Source: Pseudomonas sp. G.S.17 (lineage in GTDB: Bacteria; Pseudomonadota; Gammaproteobacteria; Pseudomonadales; Pseudomonadaceae). From it: DNA of 64,000 nt. Of the stretch, positions 56,094-64,000 are shown piece after piece. Made by a program: the position numbers and the translations under genes. Each line of letters begins with the position of its first letter. Positions within the stretch are counted from its first letter, which is position 1. The stretch is taken from assembly GCF_038096165.1 (NCBI RefSeq), contig NZ_CP151076.1:5267501-5331500 (forward strand), written 5' to 3'. A model generated the notes under the pieces. It ran no database searches, was not told where the DNA came from, and saw nothing but the letters and a program-made list of their open reading frames with translations.

Positions 56094-57011
56094 ATGTCCC
56101 TGCCGCTCATCTATCACGAGGATTACAGCCCGGACTTCCCGGCTGACCATCGCTTCCCCATGGACAAGTTCCGGCTGCTGCGCGATCACTTGATCGACAG
56201 CGGCCTGACGACCGATGCGCAACTGTTGCGTCCGGAACTGTGCCCGAACGAGATTCTGGCCCTGGCCCACGATCGGTCCTACATTCGCCGCTATATGGAA
56301 GGTGATCTGTCCCGGGAAGACCAGCGCCGCCTCGGCCTGCCGTGGAGCGAAGCCCTCGCCCGCCGTACCGTACGCGCGGTCGGCGGCTCGCTGCTGACTG
56401 CCGAAACGGCTCTTGAACACGGCCTCGCCTGTCATCTGGCGGGCGGCACCCATCACGCACACTACGATTATCCCGCCGGATTTTGCATCTTTAATGACCT
56501 GGCGGTGATCAGCCAATACCTGCTGCAGAGCGGCCGCGTGAGCAAAGTGCTGATTTTCGATTGCGACGTGCATCAGGGCGACGGCACGGCGCGGATTCTC
56601 GCCGACACCGAAGATGCCATCACCGTCTCGCTGCATTGCGAAAAGAACTTTCCGGCCCGCAAGGCCCACAGCGACTGGGACATCCCGCTGGCCATGGGCA
56701 TGGGCGATGAGGAATACCTGACAGTCGTCGATGATGTGCTCAATTACTTGCTGCCGTTCTATAAGCCGGATCTGGTGTTGTATGACGCGGGTGTCGATGT
56801 GCATCAGGACGACGCCCTCGGCTACCTGAAACTGACCGATGCTGGCGTGGCGGCGCGAGACGAAGCCGTGCTGCGCCACTGCCTGCAACGGGATATTCCG
56901 GTGATGGGCGTGATCGGCGGCGGCTACAGCAAAGATCGCCAGGCGTTGGCGCGCCGCCACGGGATTTTGCATCACAGCGCGCAGAAGGTCTGGGTGGCGC
57001 AGGGGTTGTGA
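56094..57011 (+). CDS. Histone-deacetylase-family (class IV/SIR2-unrelated) amidohydrolase
   Basis: A 305-residue zinc hydrolase of the arginase/deacetylase superfamily. The motifs are GGTHHAHYDYPAGFCIFND near 118 (active-site histidines), FDCDVHQGDG near 160 (zinc ligands Asp and His), and YDAGVDVHQDD near 228 (zinc Asp), followed by VIGGGYSKD near 275. Bacterial members act on acetylpolyamines or acetylated small molecules or proteins; the substrate is not known. The start is ATG 56094 (MSLPLIYHED); the longer open frame upstream overlaps the divergent acetyltransferase and is rejected. Confidence 0.9.
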   Translation: MSLPLIYHEDYSPDFPADHRFPMDKFRLLRDHLIDSGLTTDAQLLRPELCPNEILALAHDRSYIRRYMEGDLSREDQRRLGLPWSEALARRTVRAVGGSLLTAETALEHGLACHLAGGTHHAHYDYPAGFCIFNDLAVISQYLLQSGRVSKVLIFDCDVHQGDGTARILADTEDAITVSLHCEKNFPARKAHSDWDIPLAMGMGDEEYLTVVDDVLNYLLPFYKPDLVLYDAGVDVHQDDALGYLKLTDAGVAARDEAVLRHCLQRDIPVMGVIGGGYSKDRQALARRHGILHHSAQKVWVAQGL

Positions 57012-57044
57012 GCGGCAAGACACACGACTTTCGACACCAGCATT

Positions 57045-57186
57045 CGGGGACAAGTCCCCTCCTACCGATTGGAGCGGATCTGGTAGGACCGGACTTGTCC
57101 GGGAAAGAGGCCGGCGCAGATACCGGGCTGGGTCAGGCTGTATGATGCTGGTCAATCCGACGCCATCGGGGACAAGTCCCCTCCTA
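57045..57186. repeat. Cluster of three REP units, GGACAAGTCC family
   Basis: Units lie at about 57045-57066 (CGGGGACAAGTCCCCTCCTAC), 57083-57104 (GTAGGACCGGACTTGTCCGG) and 57166-57186. The last two form a normal REPIN pair; the first is an extra half element. Confidence 0.83.
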
Positions 57187-57205
57187 CTGAGATGCCAAAC
57201 TCGCC

Positions 57206-58441
57206 ATGACCAGCCCCGCCAGCAAATCCCAACCTTCAGTCGCCATTATCGGTGGCGGCCCTGCTGGCCTGATGGCCGCCGAGGTGCTGAGTCAGGCGGG
57301 GATCAAAGTCGATCTGTACGACGCCATGCCTTCGGTGGGTCGCAAGTTTCTGCTAGCCGGCGTCGGCGGCATGAACATTACTCACTCGGAACCTTATCCG
57401 GCGTTTTTGTCGCGCTACGCCGAACGCGCGCCGCAGATCGCGCCGATGCTGCGCAGTTTTGGTTCCAATCAGCTGTGCGAGTGGATTCACGGGCTGGGCA
57501 TCGAGACGTTTGTTGGCAGCACCGGCCGGGTTTTCCCCACCGACATGAAGGCCGCGCCCTTGCTGCGCGCCTGGCTCAAGCGTTTGCGCGAGGCCGGCGT
57601 GGTGATTCACACCCGGCATCGCTGGCTGGGCTGGGATGCGCAAGGTCATTTGCGGATTGCCAATGCTGACGGCGAAACGTCGATCAATCCTGATGCCGTG
57701 CTGCTGGCGCTGGGCGGCGCGAGCTGGGCGCGCTTGGGTTCCGACGGCGCGTGGCTGCCATGGCTGGAACAACGCGGGGTTAACGTTACGCCGCTGCAAG
57801 CGGCCAATTGCGGCTTCGAAACAAGTGGCTGGAGCGAGTTGCTGCGCAGCAAATTTGCTGGCGCGCCGCTGAAGAACATCGCCATGGGCCTGCCCGGTCA
57901 GGCCGCGCGCCTGGGCGAATGTGTGCTCACCGAAACCGGCGTCGAAGGCAGCCTGGTCTATGCCCTGTCGGCGCAGATTCGTGAGCTGATCAATCAGCGC
58001 GGGTCAGCAACGGTTTATATCGACCTGCTGCCTGGCAAAAGCGCATCGAACATCGAAAAACTTCTCGCCAAGCCGCGTGGCTCGCGCTCGATGTCCAAAC
58101 ATCTGCACAGTCAGCTGGGGATTGATGGGGTCAAGGCTGCGTTGCTTCGGGAACTGGCTTCGAAAGAGGCATTCGATAATCCCGCTCAGCTGAGCAAGGC
58201 GCTCAAAGCTCTGCCACTGAAGCTGGTCAAGGCGCGACCGATGGACGAAGCGATCAGCACCGCAGGCGGCGTGACGTTCGAAGCCATGGACGAACGCCTG
58301 ATGCTCAAGCCATTACCCGGCGTGTTCTGCGCAGGCGAAATGCTCGACTGGGAAGCACCCACCGGCGGCTATCTGCTGACCGCCTGTTTCGCCAGCGGCC
58401 GTACAGCGGGGTTGGGGATGGTGGAGTGGTTGCGCAGATAA
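57206..58441 (+). CDS. TIGR03862-family flavoprotein (BaiN/HI0933-like)
   Basis: A 411-residue NAD(P)/FAD-dependent oxidoreductase of the HI0933-like fold. An N-terminal dinucleotide site reads AIIGGGPAGLMAAEVL near residue 14. GRKFLLAGVGGMNITHSEP near 48 is the signature of this family. The C-terminal FAD contact is FCAGEMLDWEAPTGGYLLTACFASG (in part) near 373. Reaction and substrate are unknown. It is convergent with rhlE, with a compact REPIN between. Confidence 0.88.
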   Translation: MTSPASKSQPSVAIIGGGPAGLMAAEVLSQAGIKVDLYDAMPSVGRKFLLAGVGGMNITHSEPYPAFLSRYAERAPQIAPMLRSFGSNQLCEWIHGLGIETFVGSTGRVFPTDMKAAPLLRAWLKRLREAGVVIHTRHRWLGWDAQGHLRIANADGETSINPDAVLLALGGASWARLGSDGAWLPWLEQRGVNVTPLQAANCGFETSGWSELLRSKFAGAPLKNIAMGLPGQAARLGECVLTETGVEGSLVYALSAQIRELINQRGSATVYIDLLPGKSASNIEKLLAKPRGSRSMSKHLHSQLGIDGVKAALLRELASKEAFDNPAQLSKALKALPLKLVKARPMDEAISTAGGVTFEAMDERLMLKPLPGVFCAGEMLDWEAPTGGYLLTACFASGRTAGLGMVEWLRR

Positions 58442-58454
58442 ATGACGTAAATCC

Positions 58455-58506
58455 GTAGGACCGGCTTTAGCCGGGAGCACGCCCTCCCGGCTAAAGCCGG
58501 TCCTAC
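58455..58506. repeat. Compact REPIN, GTAGGACCGG family
   Basis: Two perfect inverted units with only a few bases between them (GTAGGACCGGCTTTAGCCGG... ...CCGGCTAAAGCCGGTCCTAC) make a strong stem between the convergent flavoprotein and rhlE genes. Confidence 0.88.
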
Positions 58507-58527
58507 GGGATTACGCCGAGACCTCGA

Positions 58528-59862
58528 TCAAGGCTTCTTCTTGCGCGGTCCGGTATTGAATACGGGCACTTTACGCACCGGCTTGACCGCCACTGGATCA
58601 GGCGCTGTGTCGCCGCTGTCGACCCATTTGCCCAGGTTGCGTTTACCGCCGCCGGAGATTTTCGGTTTTTTTGGCTTCTTGGGTTTCTTCAGAATCTGCC
58701 CGGTGGAATCGGTCGTCGGCACCCGATGCTCAGGCGTGAAGTCCGGCTCTTCCTCGCGACGCAAGGTCTGCCGCGTCAGGGTTTCGATGGCCGAAAGCAG
58801 CTCGACTTCATCCGCGCACACCAAAGAAATCGCTTCGCCGGTCAGGCCAGCACGGCCGGTGCGACCGATGCGGTGGATGTAATCCTCGGCCACGATAGGC
58901 AGGTCGAAGTTGACCACCGTTGGCAGATCGTCGATATCCAGACCGCGCGCGGCAACGTCAGTGGCCACCAGAATCTGCACTTCGCTGGCCTTGAAGCGAT
59001 CCAGCGCCCGTTGCCGTGTGGCTTGTGGCTTGTCGCCATGAATGCCATCGGCGTTGAAGCCCAGACCTTGCAGACGCTCGACCAGTTGATCGACGCCGAC
59101 GCGTGTCTTGGCGAACACCAGCACTTGGGACCAGTGCAGTTTTTTCAGCAGATGGATGAACAGTTCCGGCTTGCGCTTCTTGTCGACGGTCACCACCCAT
59201 TGTTTGACCGAACTGGCGGCCACATTGCGCGGGCTGACTTCGATGGTCAGTGGATCATCGAGCATTTGCGCCGCCAACTGGCGGATCGCGTCGGAAAACG
59301 TCGCCGAGAACAGCAAGGTCTGGCGGCGTTTAGGCAGCGCGGCATAAATACTGCGCAGCTCTTCCGAGAAGCCCAGATCCAGCATGCGGTCGGCTTCGTC
59401 GAGAATCAGGGTTTGCAGTTGCGAGAACTTCAATGCGTTCTGGCGATGCAGGTCCAGCAGACGACCCGGCGTCGCGACGAGGACGTCCACGCCTTTGCGC
59501 AGCTTCATCATCTGCGGGTTGATGCTCACGCCACCGTAGACCGCGTAGGTGCTCAGCGGCAGGTGCTCGGCGTATTGACGGATGCTCTCGTGAACCTGTT
59601 CGGCCAGCTCGCGGGTGGGCACCAGAACCAGGGCGCGGATCGAGTTGGCGGCGACTTTCGGGCCTTCCAGAGTCAATCGTTGCAGCAGCGGCAAGGCAAA
59701 ACCGGCGGTCTTGCCGGTCCCGGTCTGGGCCGCAGCCATCAAGTCACGCCCGGCCAGAACCGGTGGGATCGCCTGCGTCTGCACAGGCGTCGGCGTCTGG
59801 TAACCGAGCGTTTCAAGGGCGCGCAGCAGGGGTTCGATCAGGCCAAGAGTGGCAAATGTCAT
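58528..59862 (-). CDS. rhlE: DEAD-box RNA helicase RhlE
   Basis: An ATP-dependent RNA helicase acting in ribosome assembly and RNA turnover. The 444 residues contain the Q motif (GYQTPTPVQTQAIP), AAQTGTGKTAGF (Walker A), PTRELAEQV, ATPGRLLDL, LDEADRMLDLGF (DEAD), SATFS, and HRIGRTGRAG. A basic low-complexity tail (KKPKKPKKPKISGGGKR) follows and ends in RKKKP. The start is the ATG at 59862 (MTFATLGLIEPLL); eight upstream codons are excluded by similarity to RhlE proteins. The basic tail probably binds RNA. Confidence 0.94.
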   Translation of the reverse strand: MTFATLGLIEPLLRALETLGYQTPTPVQTQAIPPVLAGRDLMAAAQTGTGKTAGFALPLLQRLTLEGPKVAANSIRALVLVPTRELAEQVHESIRQYAEHLPLSTYAVYGGVSINPQMMKLRKGVDVLVATPGRLLDLHRQNALKFSQLQTLILDEADRMLDLGFSEELRSIYAALPKRRQTLLFSATFSDAIRQLAAQMLDDPLTIEVSPRNVAASSVKQWVVTVDKKRKPELFIHLLKKLHWSQVLVFAKTRVGVDQLVERLQGLGFNADGIHGDKPQATRQRALDRFKASEVQILVATDVAARGLDIDDLPTVVNFDLPIVAEDYIHRIGRTGRAGLTGEAISLVCADEVELLSAIETLTRQTLRREEEPDFTPEHRVPTTDSTGQILKKPKKPKKPKISGGGKRNLGKWVDSGDTAPDPVAVKPVRKVPVFNTGPRKKKP

Positions 59863-59901
59863 CGGTAATACCATAGGGAAATTCAACGCAAGACGCGGAG
59901 T

Positions 59902-60816
59902 TTACCCTGTCCTCACCGATCCGGCCTGTTCCGGCTGCGGCTTTCGCCATTGCGGCAGGCCGATCAGCACCACCGCGCTGATAATCACTGCCATCGCCAG
60001 GCACTCTTCCGGACCGATGGTTTCGCCCGCGAAGAGGATGCCCAGCAACACCGCGACCGCTGGATTGACGTAGGCATAGCTGGTGGCGGCGGCGGGCCTG
60101 ACGTTTTTCAGCAGATACATATAGGCGCTGAACGCGACGATGGAGCCGAACACAATCAGATAGGCCAAGGCGCCCCAACCTGCGGCGCTGGGCATCTGCT
60201 GCAGATGCTCGCCACTCATGGCACTGGCGATCAGCAACATGACGCCGGCGGTAATCATCTCGGCGCCGCTGGCCATCGGTCCTTCGGGCAACGGCAGATG
60301 CTTGCTCCACACCGAGCCGAACGCCCAGGCGGCGGCGGCAAAAATCACCAGTGCGGCGCCATAAGGACTGGCTTGCAGGTTCGAACCCAGGTTCAGCAGG
60401 CCGATGCCGATCAGCCCGAGGATAATCCCGGCCCACTCCAGGCGCGTGGTGCGATTGCCCCAGAACAGGCCGAACAACAGGGTAAACAGCGGCATGGTCG
60501 CAATCGCCAGCGCGGCAATGCCCGACGCGATGCCCGCATGTTCCGCCAACGTCACCCCGCCATTGCCGCAAGCGAGCAGCAAAAAGCCGATCGCAGCCGA
60601 TGCCTTCCATTGCGCAAAAGTTGGGGCCGGTGCGCCGCGAAAACGCAGAAAGCCATACAGCAGGCAACCGGCGATCAGGAAGCGAATTCCGGCCATCATC
60701 AGCGGCGGCCACGACTCGACGCCAATGCGGATCACCAGATAAGTCGATCCCCACACCAGATACAACGCCAGGAAGGCACCCACAAGCAGCAACGGAAAAC
60801 GACGAGAACTCGGCAT
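59902..60816 (-). CDS. EamA-family (DMT) inner-membrane exporter, YedA-like
   Basis: A 304-residue drug/metabolite transporter with ten transmembrane helices in two repeated EamA halves. LYLVWGSTYLVIRIGVESWPP at the start and SYAYVNPAVAVLLGILFAGE near 245 are typical of YedA. Family members export amino acids or related metabolites; the substrate is unknown. It lies 39 bp upstream of rhlE on the same strand. Confidence 0.88.
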   Translation of the reverse strand: MPSSRRFPLLLVGAFLALYLVWGSTYLVIRIGVESWPPLMMAGIRFLIAGCLLYGFLRFRGAPAPTFAQWKASAAIGFLLLACGNGGVTLAEHAGIASGIAALAIATMPLFTLLFGLFWGNRTTRLEWAGIILGLIGIGLLNLGSNLQASPYGAALVIFAAAAWAFGSVWSKHLPLPEGPMASGAEMITAGVMLLIASAMSGEHLQQMPSAAGWGALAYLIVFGSIVAFSAYMYLLKNVRPAAATSYAYVNPAVAVLLGILFAGETIGPEECLAMAVIISAVVLIGLPQWRKPQPEQAGSVRTG

Positions 60817-60979
60817 GTCAGGCTCGGAAAGTTAATTATTATTCGCCAGCTCTATAGAAAGGCTGATCTTGGCAGTAAACACTGAACCTTTTTAAACCAG
60901 CTGACCGGCGAGGAAAACCCGTTTCTTGCTCACTAACTTCAACACAGTCTGAACAGCAACCGGCTTGCCGTTCAGCAAG

Positions 60980-61594
60980 TCAGAATCCGCGCTGACGCTT
61001 GAGGGCTTCACTGATCTTGGCGGCGGGAACTTTCTGCAAAGTGCAGAGCAACTGATGGGAAATCCCGGCGATGCCATGGGTGTGGCGCAGTTCGTTGGTC
61101 AGGTGCGCCGTGAGGTTGGCGGCCATTTCCGCATCGGCCATGGCCCGGTGAGCCTTGCCGGTGTTGGGCAGGCGCGCGTAGCTGGTCAGGGTGCCAAGCT
61201 TGTGGTTCGGCGCACCGGGCATCAAACGCCGCGCCAGCAGCATCGAACAGGCGAAGCTTTGTTCGCGATTGCGCTGAATGCGGGACAGCTCGTAATCCCA
61301 GAATTTCTGGTCGAATGAAGCGTTGTGCGCCACCAATGGTGTCAGGCCGACAAAATCCGCCACATCGTTCATGACTCTTTCGGCGCTGGGCGCTGTACGA
61401 ATCATGCTGTTGCTGATGCCGGTCAGCGACTCGATGAATGAAGGAATTCGCACGCCTGCGTTCATCAGGCTCTGATAACGCTCGACGATGCGCCCCTGCT
61501 CCATGATCACCACGGCGATTTCCGTCGCCCGGCAACCGTGGCCGGGGGAAATACCGGTGGTTTCAAAGTCGATGACTGCGATGCGTTCCAACAC
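60980..61594 (-). CDS. DnaQ-like 3'-5' exonuclease (DEDDh)
   Basis: A 204-residue protein with an RNase T/DNA polymerase III epsilon-type exonuclease domain. Exo I is VIDFETTGIS near residue 8, Exo II is VAHNASFDQKFW near 88, and Exo III contains AHRAMADAEMAA near 148 with the His and Asp. It lacks the C-terminal domain that ties true DnaQ to the polymerase, so it is likely a stand-alone nuclease in repair or RNA processing. It is 30 bp downstream of the NYN-domain gene. Confidence 0.9.
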   Translation of the reverse strand: MLERIAVIDFETTGISPGHGCRATEIAVVIMEQGRIVERYQSLMNAGVRIPSFIESLTGISNSMIRTAPSAERVMNDVADFVGLTPLVAHNASFDQKFWDYELSRIQRNREQSFACSMLLARRLMPGAPNHKLGTLTSYARLPNTGKAHRAMADAEMAANLTAHLTNELRHTHGIAGISHQLLCTLQKVPAAKISEALKRQRGF

Positions 61595-61624
61595 TTGCCT
61601 GGATCCTTTGAAAAATGAACATGC

Positions 61625-62104
61625 TCAGTTGCGCAGCAGCAGCGAACCTTCGATCGGCACATAGCGCGTGGCGGCGCGGATCAACGAATTGGCGGTCAAG
61701 CCGGGTACGCCGTAAGCCACAGCCTCGACGCCATGCTTGTTGATGATGTGTTCGAGCAGCAAATCGAAATCACCATCACCGGAAGCCAGCACCACTTCGT
61801 CGACTTGCGAGGCGATGTCCATGATATCGATGGTGATGCCTACATCCCAGTCACCCTTGGCCGAACCGTCGCTGCGCTGGATGTAAGGCTTGAGTTTCAC
61901 GGTAAAACCGAGGTTGCGCAGGATCTGCTGGAACTGCTGCTGTTTACTGTCGCCACGGTCGATGGCATAAGCGTAAGCCTGCACGATTTCGCCGCGCTGG
62001 CTGATATCAGCCCACAACGCTGCGTAACTGAAATGGCAGCCATGCGCCTGTCGAACGGTGTAATAGAGGTTCTGTACATCGGCGAACACTGCGATCTTTT
62101 TCAC
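61625..62104 (-). CDS. NYN-domain (LabA-like) protein, putative nuclease
   Basis: A 159-residue PIN-like NYN domain. The acidic residues expected for a metal-dependent nuclease are present: FADVQNLYY near 8, KGDWDVGITIDIMD near 86, and ASGDGDFDLLLEHI near 107. Members of the LabA/DUF88 family include RNases. A role in RNA processing with the neighbouring exonuclease is conceivable but is only inferred from the 30-bp spacing. Confidence 0.87.
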   Translation of the reverse strand: MKKIAVFADVQNLYYTVRQAHGCHFSYAALWADISQRGEIVQAYAYAIDRGDSKQQQFQQILRNLGFTVKLKPYIQRSDGSAKGDWDVGITIDIMDIASQVDEVVLASGDGDFDLLLEHIINKHGVEAVAYGVPGLTANSLIRAATRYVPIEGSLLLRN

Positions 62105-62169
62105 CGGAAATCCTCATGACGCCGATCCAGAAGTGAATCGGCGCCCAGTATGCCAGTTTCGCGTCAGCC

Positions 62170-62294
62170 GTAGGACCGGCTTTAGCCGGGAGGGCGTCGA
62201 TCCTGCCAATCAAGATTTTCAACGCCCTCCTCGGGGATAAATCCCCTCCTACAAGAACTCGTAACCCCGTAGGACCGGCTTCAGCCGGGAGGGC
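62170..62294. repeat. REP cluster (REPIN plus a single unit)
   Basis: GTAGGACCGGCTTTAGCCGG at 62170 pairs with a mixed unit (CGGGGATAAATCCCCTCCTAC) ending at 62252. Another GTAGGACCGGCTTCAGCCGG begins at 62269. The mixture of two REP families in one pair is unusual. Confidence 0.82.
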
Positions 62295-62299
62295 GTCGG

Positions 62300-63079
62300 T
62301 CAGACAAACGAATCATCATCGCCAAACATGTCATCGCCACCGCCATCGTCGTAGCCGCTGTCGGCGTAGCTGTCCTGATTACCGTTGACGTCGTTGTCGC
62401 TGACGCGCTGTTGGTCATTGCCCCAGTTGTTGCCGCTGTCGCTGTTACCGTGATCGGCAACCTGCTCCGGCTCTTCCTTGATGACTTCGACCACTTCCTG
62501 CGGCTGCTCGTGATGGCCGAACATGCTGCTGATGCCTTGGGCCAGCATCACGCCGCCCGCCACGCCGGCCGCTGTTTTCAAGGCACCGCCCAGAAAGCCG
62601 CTGCCCATCGGAGCTGCCGGGGCCTGTTGTTGCGGCGCGGCATAGTTGCCTTGCTGGGGATTGCCTTGCTGAAAGTTGGAAGGTGGCGGGCTGGCCGGGC
62701 CATCGCGCCAGCCGCCCGAAGACGACGGGTTGCTCGGCCGCGCCTGCGGCTGCTGGGAGTTGCCACCGCCGAAGATGCTCGACAAAAAGCCACCGCTGCT
62801 CGGAGCTGGCGCCGCTGACGATTGCGCCTTGGCCTGCTGCAACTCGGCCTGAAGCTGCTGAATCTGCTCCTCGCGCTGTTTGATCTGCAGGTTCAACTGA
62901 TTGACTGCCGCTTCCTGCACCAGAATTGCCTGCGCCATGTAATAAGGGGCCGCTGGCTGCTGGGTGAGATGCTCCTTGATCCTGGCTTCGGCCTGCGCAT
63001 CGCGTGGGGCTGAAGCGGTTTCGGCACTTTTCAGTTTCGAGAAAAGGCCATCGATCAGGGTTTGCTCTTCGCTGTTCAT
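62300..63079 (-). CDS. DUF2076 family protein
   Basis: A 259-residue protein. Residues 1-100 are helical and probably coiled coil (NQLNLQIKQREEQIQQLQAELQQ, in part), then a low-complexity G/S/Q/P-rich linker, then a short hydrophobic glycine-rich segment (GGALKTAAGVAGGVMLAQGI near 163). The tail is acidic (DDGGGDDMFGDDDSFV). This matches DUF2076, whose role is unknown. The short glycine-rich hydrophobic segment may associate with membrane. A REP unit lies 6 bp after the stop. Confidence 0.87.
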   Translation of the reverse strand: MNSEEQTLIDGLFSKLKSAETASAPRDAQAEARIKEHLTQQPAAPYYMAQAILVQEAAVNQLNLQIKQREEQIQQLQAELQQAKAQSSAAPAPSSGGFLSSIFGGGNSQQPQARPSNPSSSGGWRDGPASPPPSNFQQGNPQQGNYAAPQQQAPAAPMGSGFLGGALKTAAGVAGGVMLAQGISSMFGHHEQPQEVVEVIKEEPEQVADHGNSDSGNNWGNDQQRVSDNDVNGNQDSYADSGYDDGGGDDMFGDDDSFV

Positions 63080-63278
63080 GGCGACCTCGTTAGATTGCCG
63101 TTAAATATCGTCGCCGGGCCAAATGGCCAGACGTACGCAAGGTAATGGGGCTGATCCGATGCGTTTCAATGGCTGTGCGCAAATGTTAAGAATGCCGCGC
63201 AACGCTCTGGCTCGCGCTTGGTTCGCTGGGGTGCATGGGCTAAAGTGACCACCTGCTTTTTCTCTGCGACCCGATTCC

Positions 63279-63941
63279 ATGAACCCGCTGATCGTTCTGC
63301 AAGACTCGCTGTATTTTTTCCGGCGCAACCTGGCGAGCATTCTGCTGCTCTGTCTGCCGCTGGTGATACTCGAAGCCTTGGCCAAGCAAGCCCTGGGCAA
63401 TGCGCTGGCAGCGCAGGCTTCGCCGGCTTACGAACTGCTGGTCGGCCTGTTGTTTTATCCGCTGTATACCGGCGCGCTGATTCTGTTTCTTGACGCCCGC
63501 AGCCGTGGCGAAGAACCCGACAAACGCGACCTGCTCGCCATGGCCCTGCGCCTGTGGCCGACCTTTGCCGTGCTGTCGGCGCTAAGCACGTTGCTGATCA
63601 TGTTCGGCCTGTCGATGTTCATCATTCCCGGCGTGTACATCATGGTCAAACTGGCCTTTTCCGAGTATCTGCTGGTCCTGCGCGGCCTGACGCCGCTGGC
63701 CGCGATGCGCGAAAGCCTGCTGCTGACCAAGGGCCAGTTCGTACGCATCCTGGCCTGTGTGCTGTGCGTTTATCTGCCGCTGTCGGTGCTGGAAGGCATC
63801 GGCATGTTCCTGCTGCCGGAACCACAGAGCGCGGCGGTTACGCTGGCTATCGACAGCATCAGCAGCTTCCTGCAACTGTTCACCAGCGTGGTGATGTTCC
63901 GCCTGTTCATGTTGATCAGCGAGCCGGGACAACCGGCGTGA
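63279..63941 (+). CDS. YciC-family (UPF0259) inner-membrane protein
   Basis: A 220-residue membrane protein with about six hydrophobic segments (roughly 18-40, 48-72, 88-112, 120-140, 158-178 and 185-210). LALRLWPTFAVLSALSTLLI and LTPLAAMRESLLLTKGQFVRIL (in part) are blocks shared with YciC. Function unknown. The stop codon overlaps the next gene's GTG start (GTGA), suggesting an operon. Confidence 0.85.
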   Translation: MNPLIVLQDSLYFFRRNLASILLLCLPLVILEALAKQALGNALAAQASPAYELLVGLLFYPLYTGALILFLDARSRGEEPDKRDLLAMALRLWPTFAVLSALSTLLIMFGLSMFIIPGVYIMVKLAFSEYLLVLRGLTPLAAMRESLLLTKGQFVRILACVLCVYLPLSVLEGIGMFLLPEPQSAAVTLAIDSISSFLQLFTSVVMFRLFMLISEPGQPA

Positions 63942-64000
63942 AAGCCCGCATCCTCGTCATCATTGTGCTGTTGACCGGCCTGCTTTTCGGCTTTGTCTAC
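63938..64000 (+). CDS. Start of a further gene (21 codons in window)
   Basis: A GTG at 63938-63940 overlaps the yciC stop and opens a frame MKARILVIIVLLTGLLFGFV, a positively charged residue pair followed by one hydrophobic helix. This suggests a signal peptide or anchor of an exported protein. The rest lies outside the window, so no function can be given. Confidence 0.65.
   Translation, partial: MKARILVIIVLLTGLLFGFVY

Noticed and set aside
57045..57186. Possible CRISPR-like repeat array
   Set aside because: The repeats are alternating inverted REP units with unequal spacing; there are no regular spacers and no cas genes.
60892..61077. Minus-strand 61-codon frame between the exonuclease and EamA genes
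   Set aside because: It overlaps the exonuclease C-terminus, with no ribosome-binding site or conservation cue.

Overview
The window looks like chromosome of a Pseudomonas, most likely of the P. fluorescens group. This rests on the high-GC coding style, the many intergenic REP/REPIN palindromes of the types common in that group, and a gene order that (from memory) follows P. aeruginosa PAO1 around PA4560-PA4579 and again around PA4601-PA4627 and PA4719-PA4720, with losses and rearrangements between the blocks. I see no tRNA or rRNA gene, prophage, CRISPR array or integron. Almost all of it is core genome. The one clear mobile element is an IS110/IS1111-type insertion sequence.

Layout. 1-5.3 kb: ileS (truncated by the window edge), ribF and murJ on the minus strand, divergent from rpsT. 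5.37-6.8 kb: an IS1111-group element inserted exactly at the first bases of a REPIN. Its ends, core dinucleotide and empty target can be reconstructed, and its 3' non-coding part contains a short segment complementary to the REP target, as expected for a bridge RNA/seekRNA. 6.9-21.3 kb: creA, proB, obgE, rpmA and rplU; ispB; a Fur-box-preceded small gene; an FKBP isomerase; several small conserved proteins; a LonB-like protease; DUF3015 and DUF4105 envelope proteins; a lipoprotein; and a Gre-family protein. 21.4-35 kb: ettA; the cyclic-di-GMP enzyme MorA; glyA; a COG0523 metal GTPase; the cstA-ybdD carbon-starvation transporter pair; the cyclic-di-GMP receptor MapZ; radA; and mscL. 35-44 kb: a ferredoxin/flavodoxin-NADP reductase, an HTH-only LuxR regulator, rlmG, the cyanide-insensitive oxidase operon cioAB plus a DUF2474 gene, an MFS exporter, an esterase, and a choline-type binding protein. 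44.5-64 kb: a paoABC-like molybdenum aldehyde/xanthine oxidoreductase operon, a DJ-1-fold protein lacking its catalytic cysteine, a purine permease, trmA, a zinc metallopeptidase, two hydrolases, tesB, an acetyltransferase, a histone-deacetylase-like enzyme, a flavoprotein, rhlE, an EamA transporter, an exonuclease, a NYN-domain protein, DUF2076 and YciC proteins, and the first 21 codons of another gene.

How the genes work together. Translation and ribosome functions dominate (ileS, rpsT, rpmA, rplU, obgE, ettA, rlmG, trmA, rhlE). Respiration and electron transfer are represented by ispB (ubiquinone side chain), cioAB and fpr. MorA (makes or degrades cyclic-di-GMP) and MapZ (binds it) lie about 5 kb apart. 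Very short gaps or ATGA/GTGA overlaps couple ribF-ileS, cioA-cioB, paoA-paoB-paoC, tesB-HAD and yciC with its downstream neighbour.

The most interesting signals are in the insertion sequence: a predicted guide RNA that matches REP palindromes, a strong promoter that forms only when the two ends are joined in a circle, and a third copy of the subterminal repeat lying across the transposase start codon.
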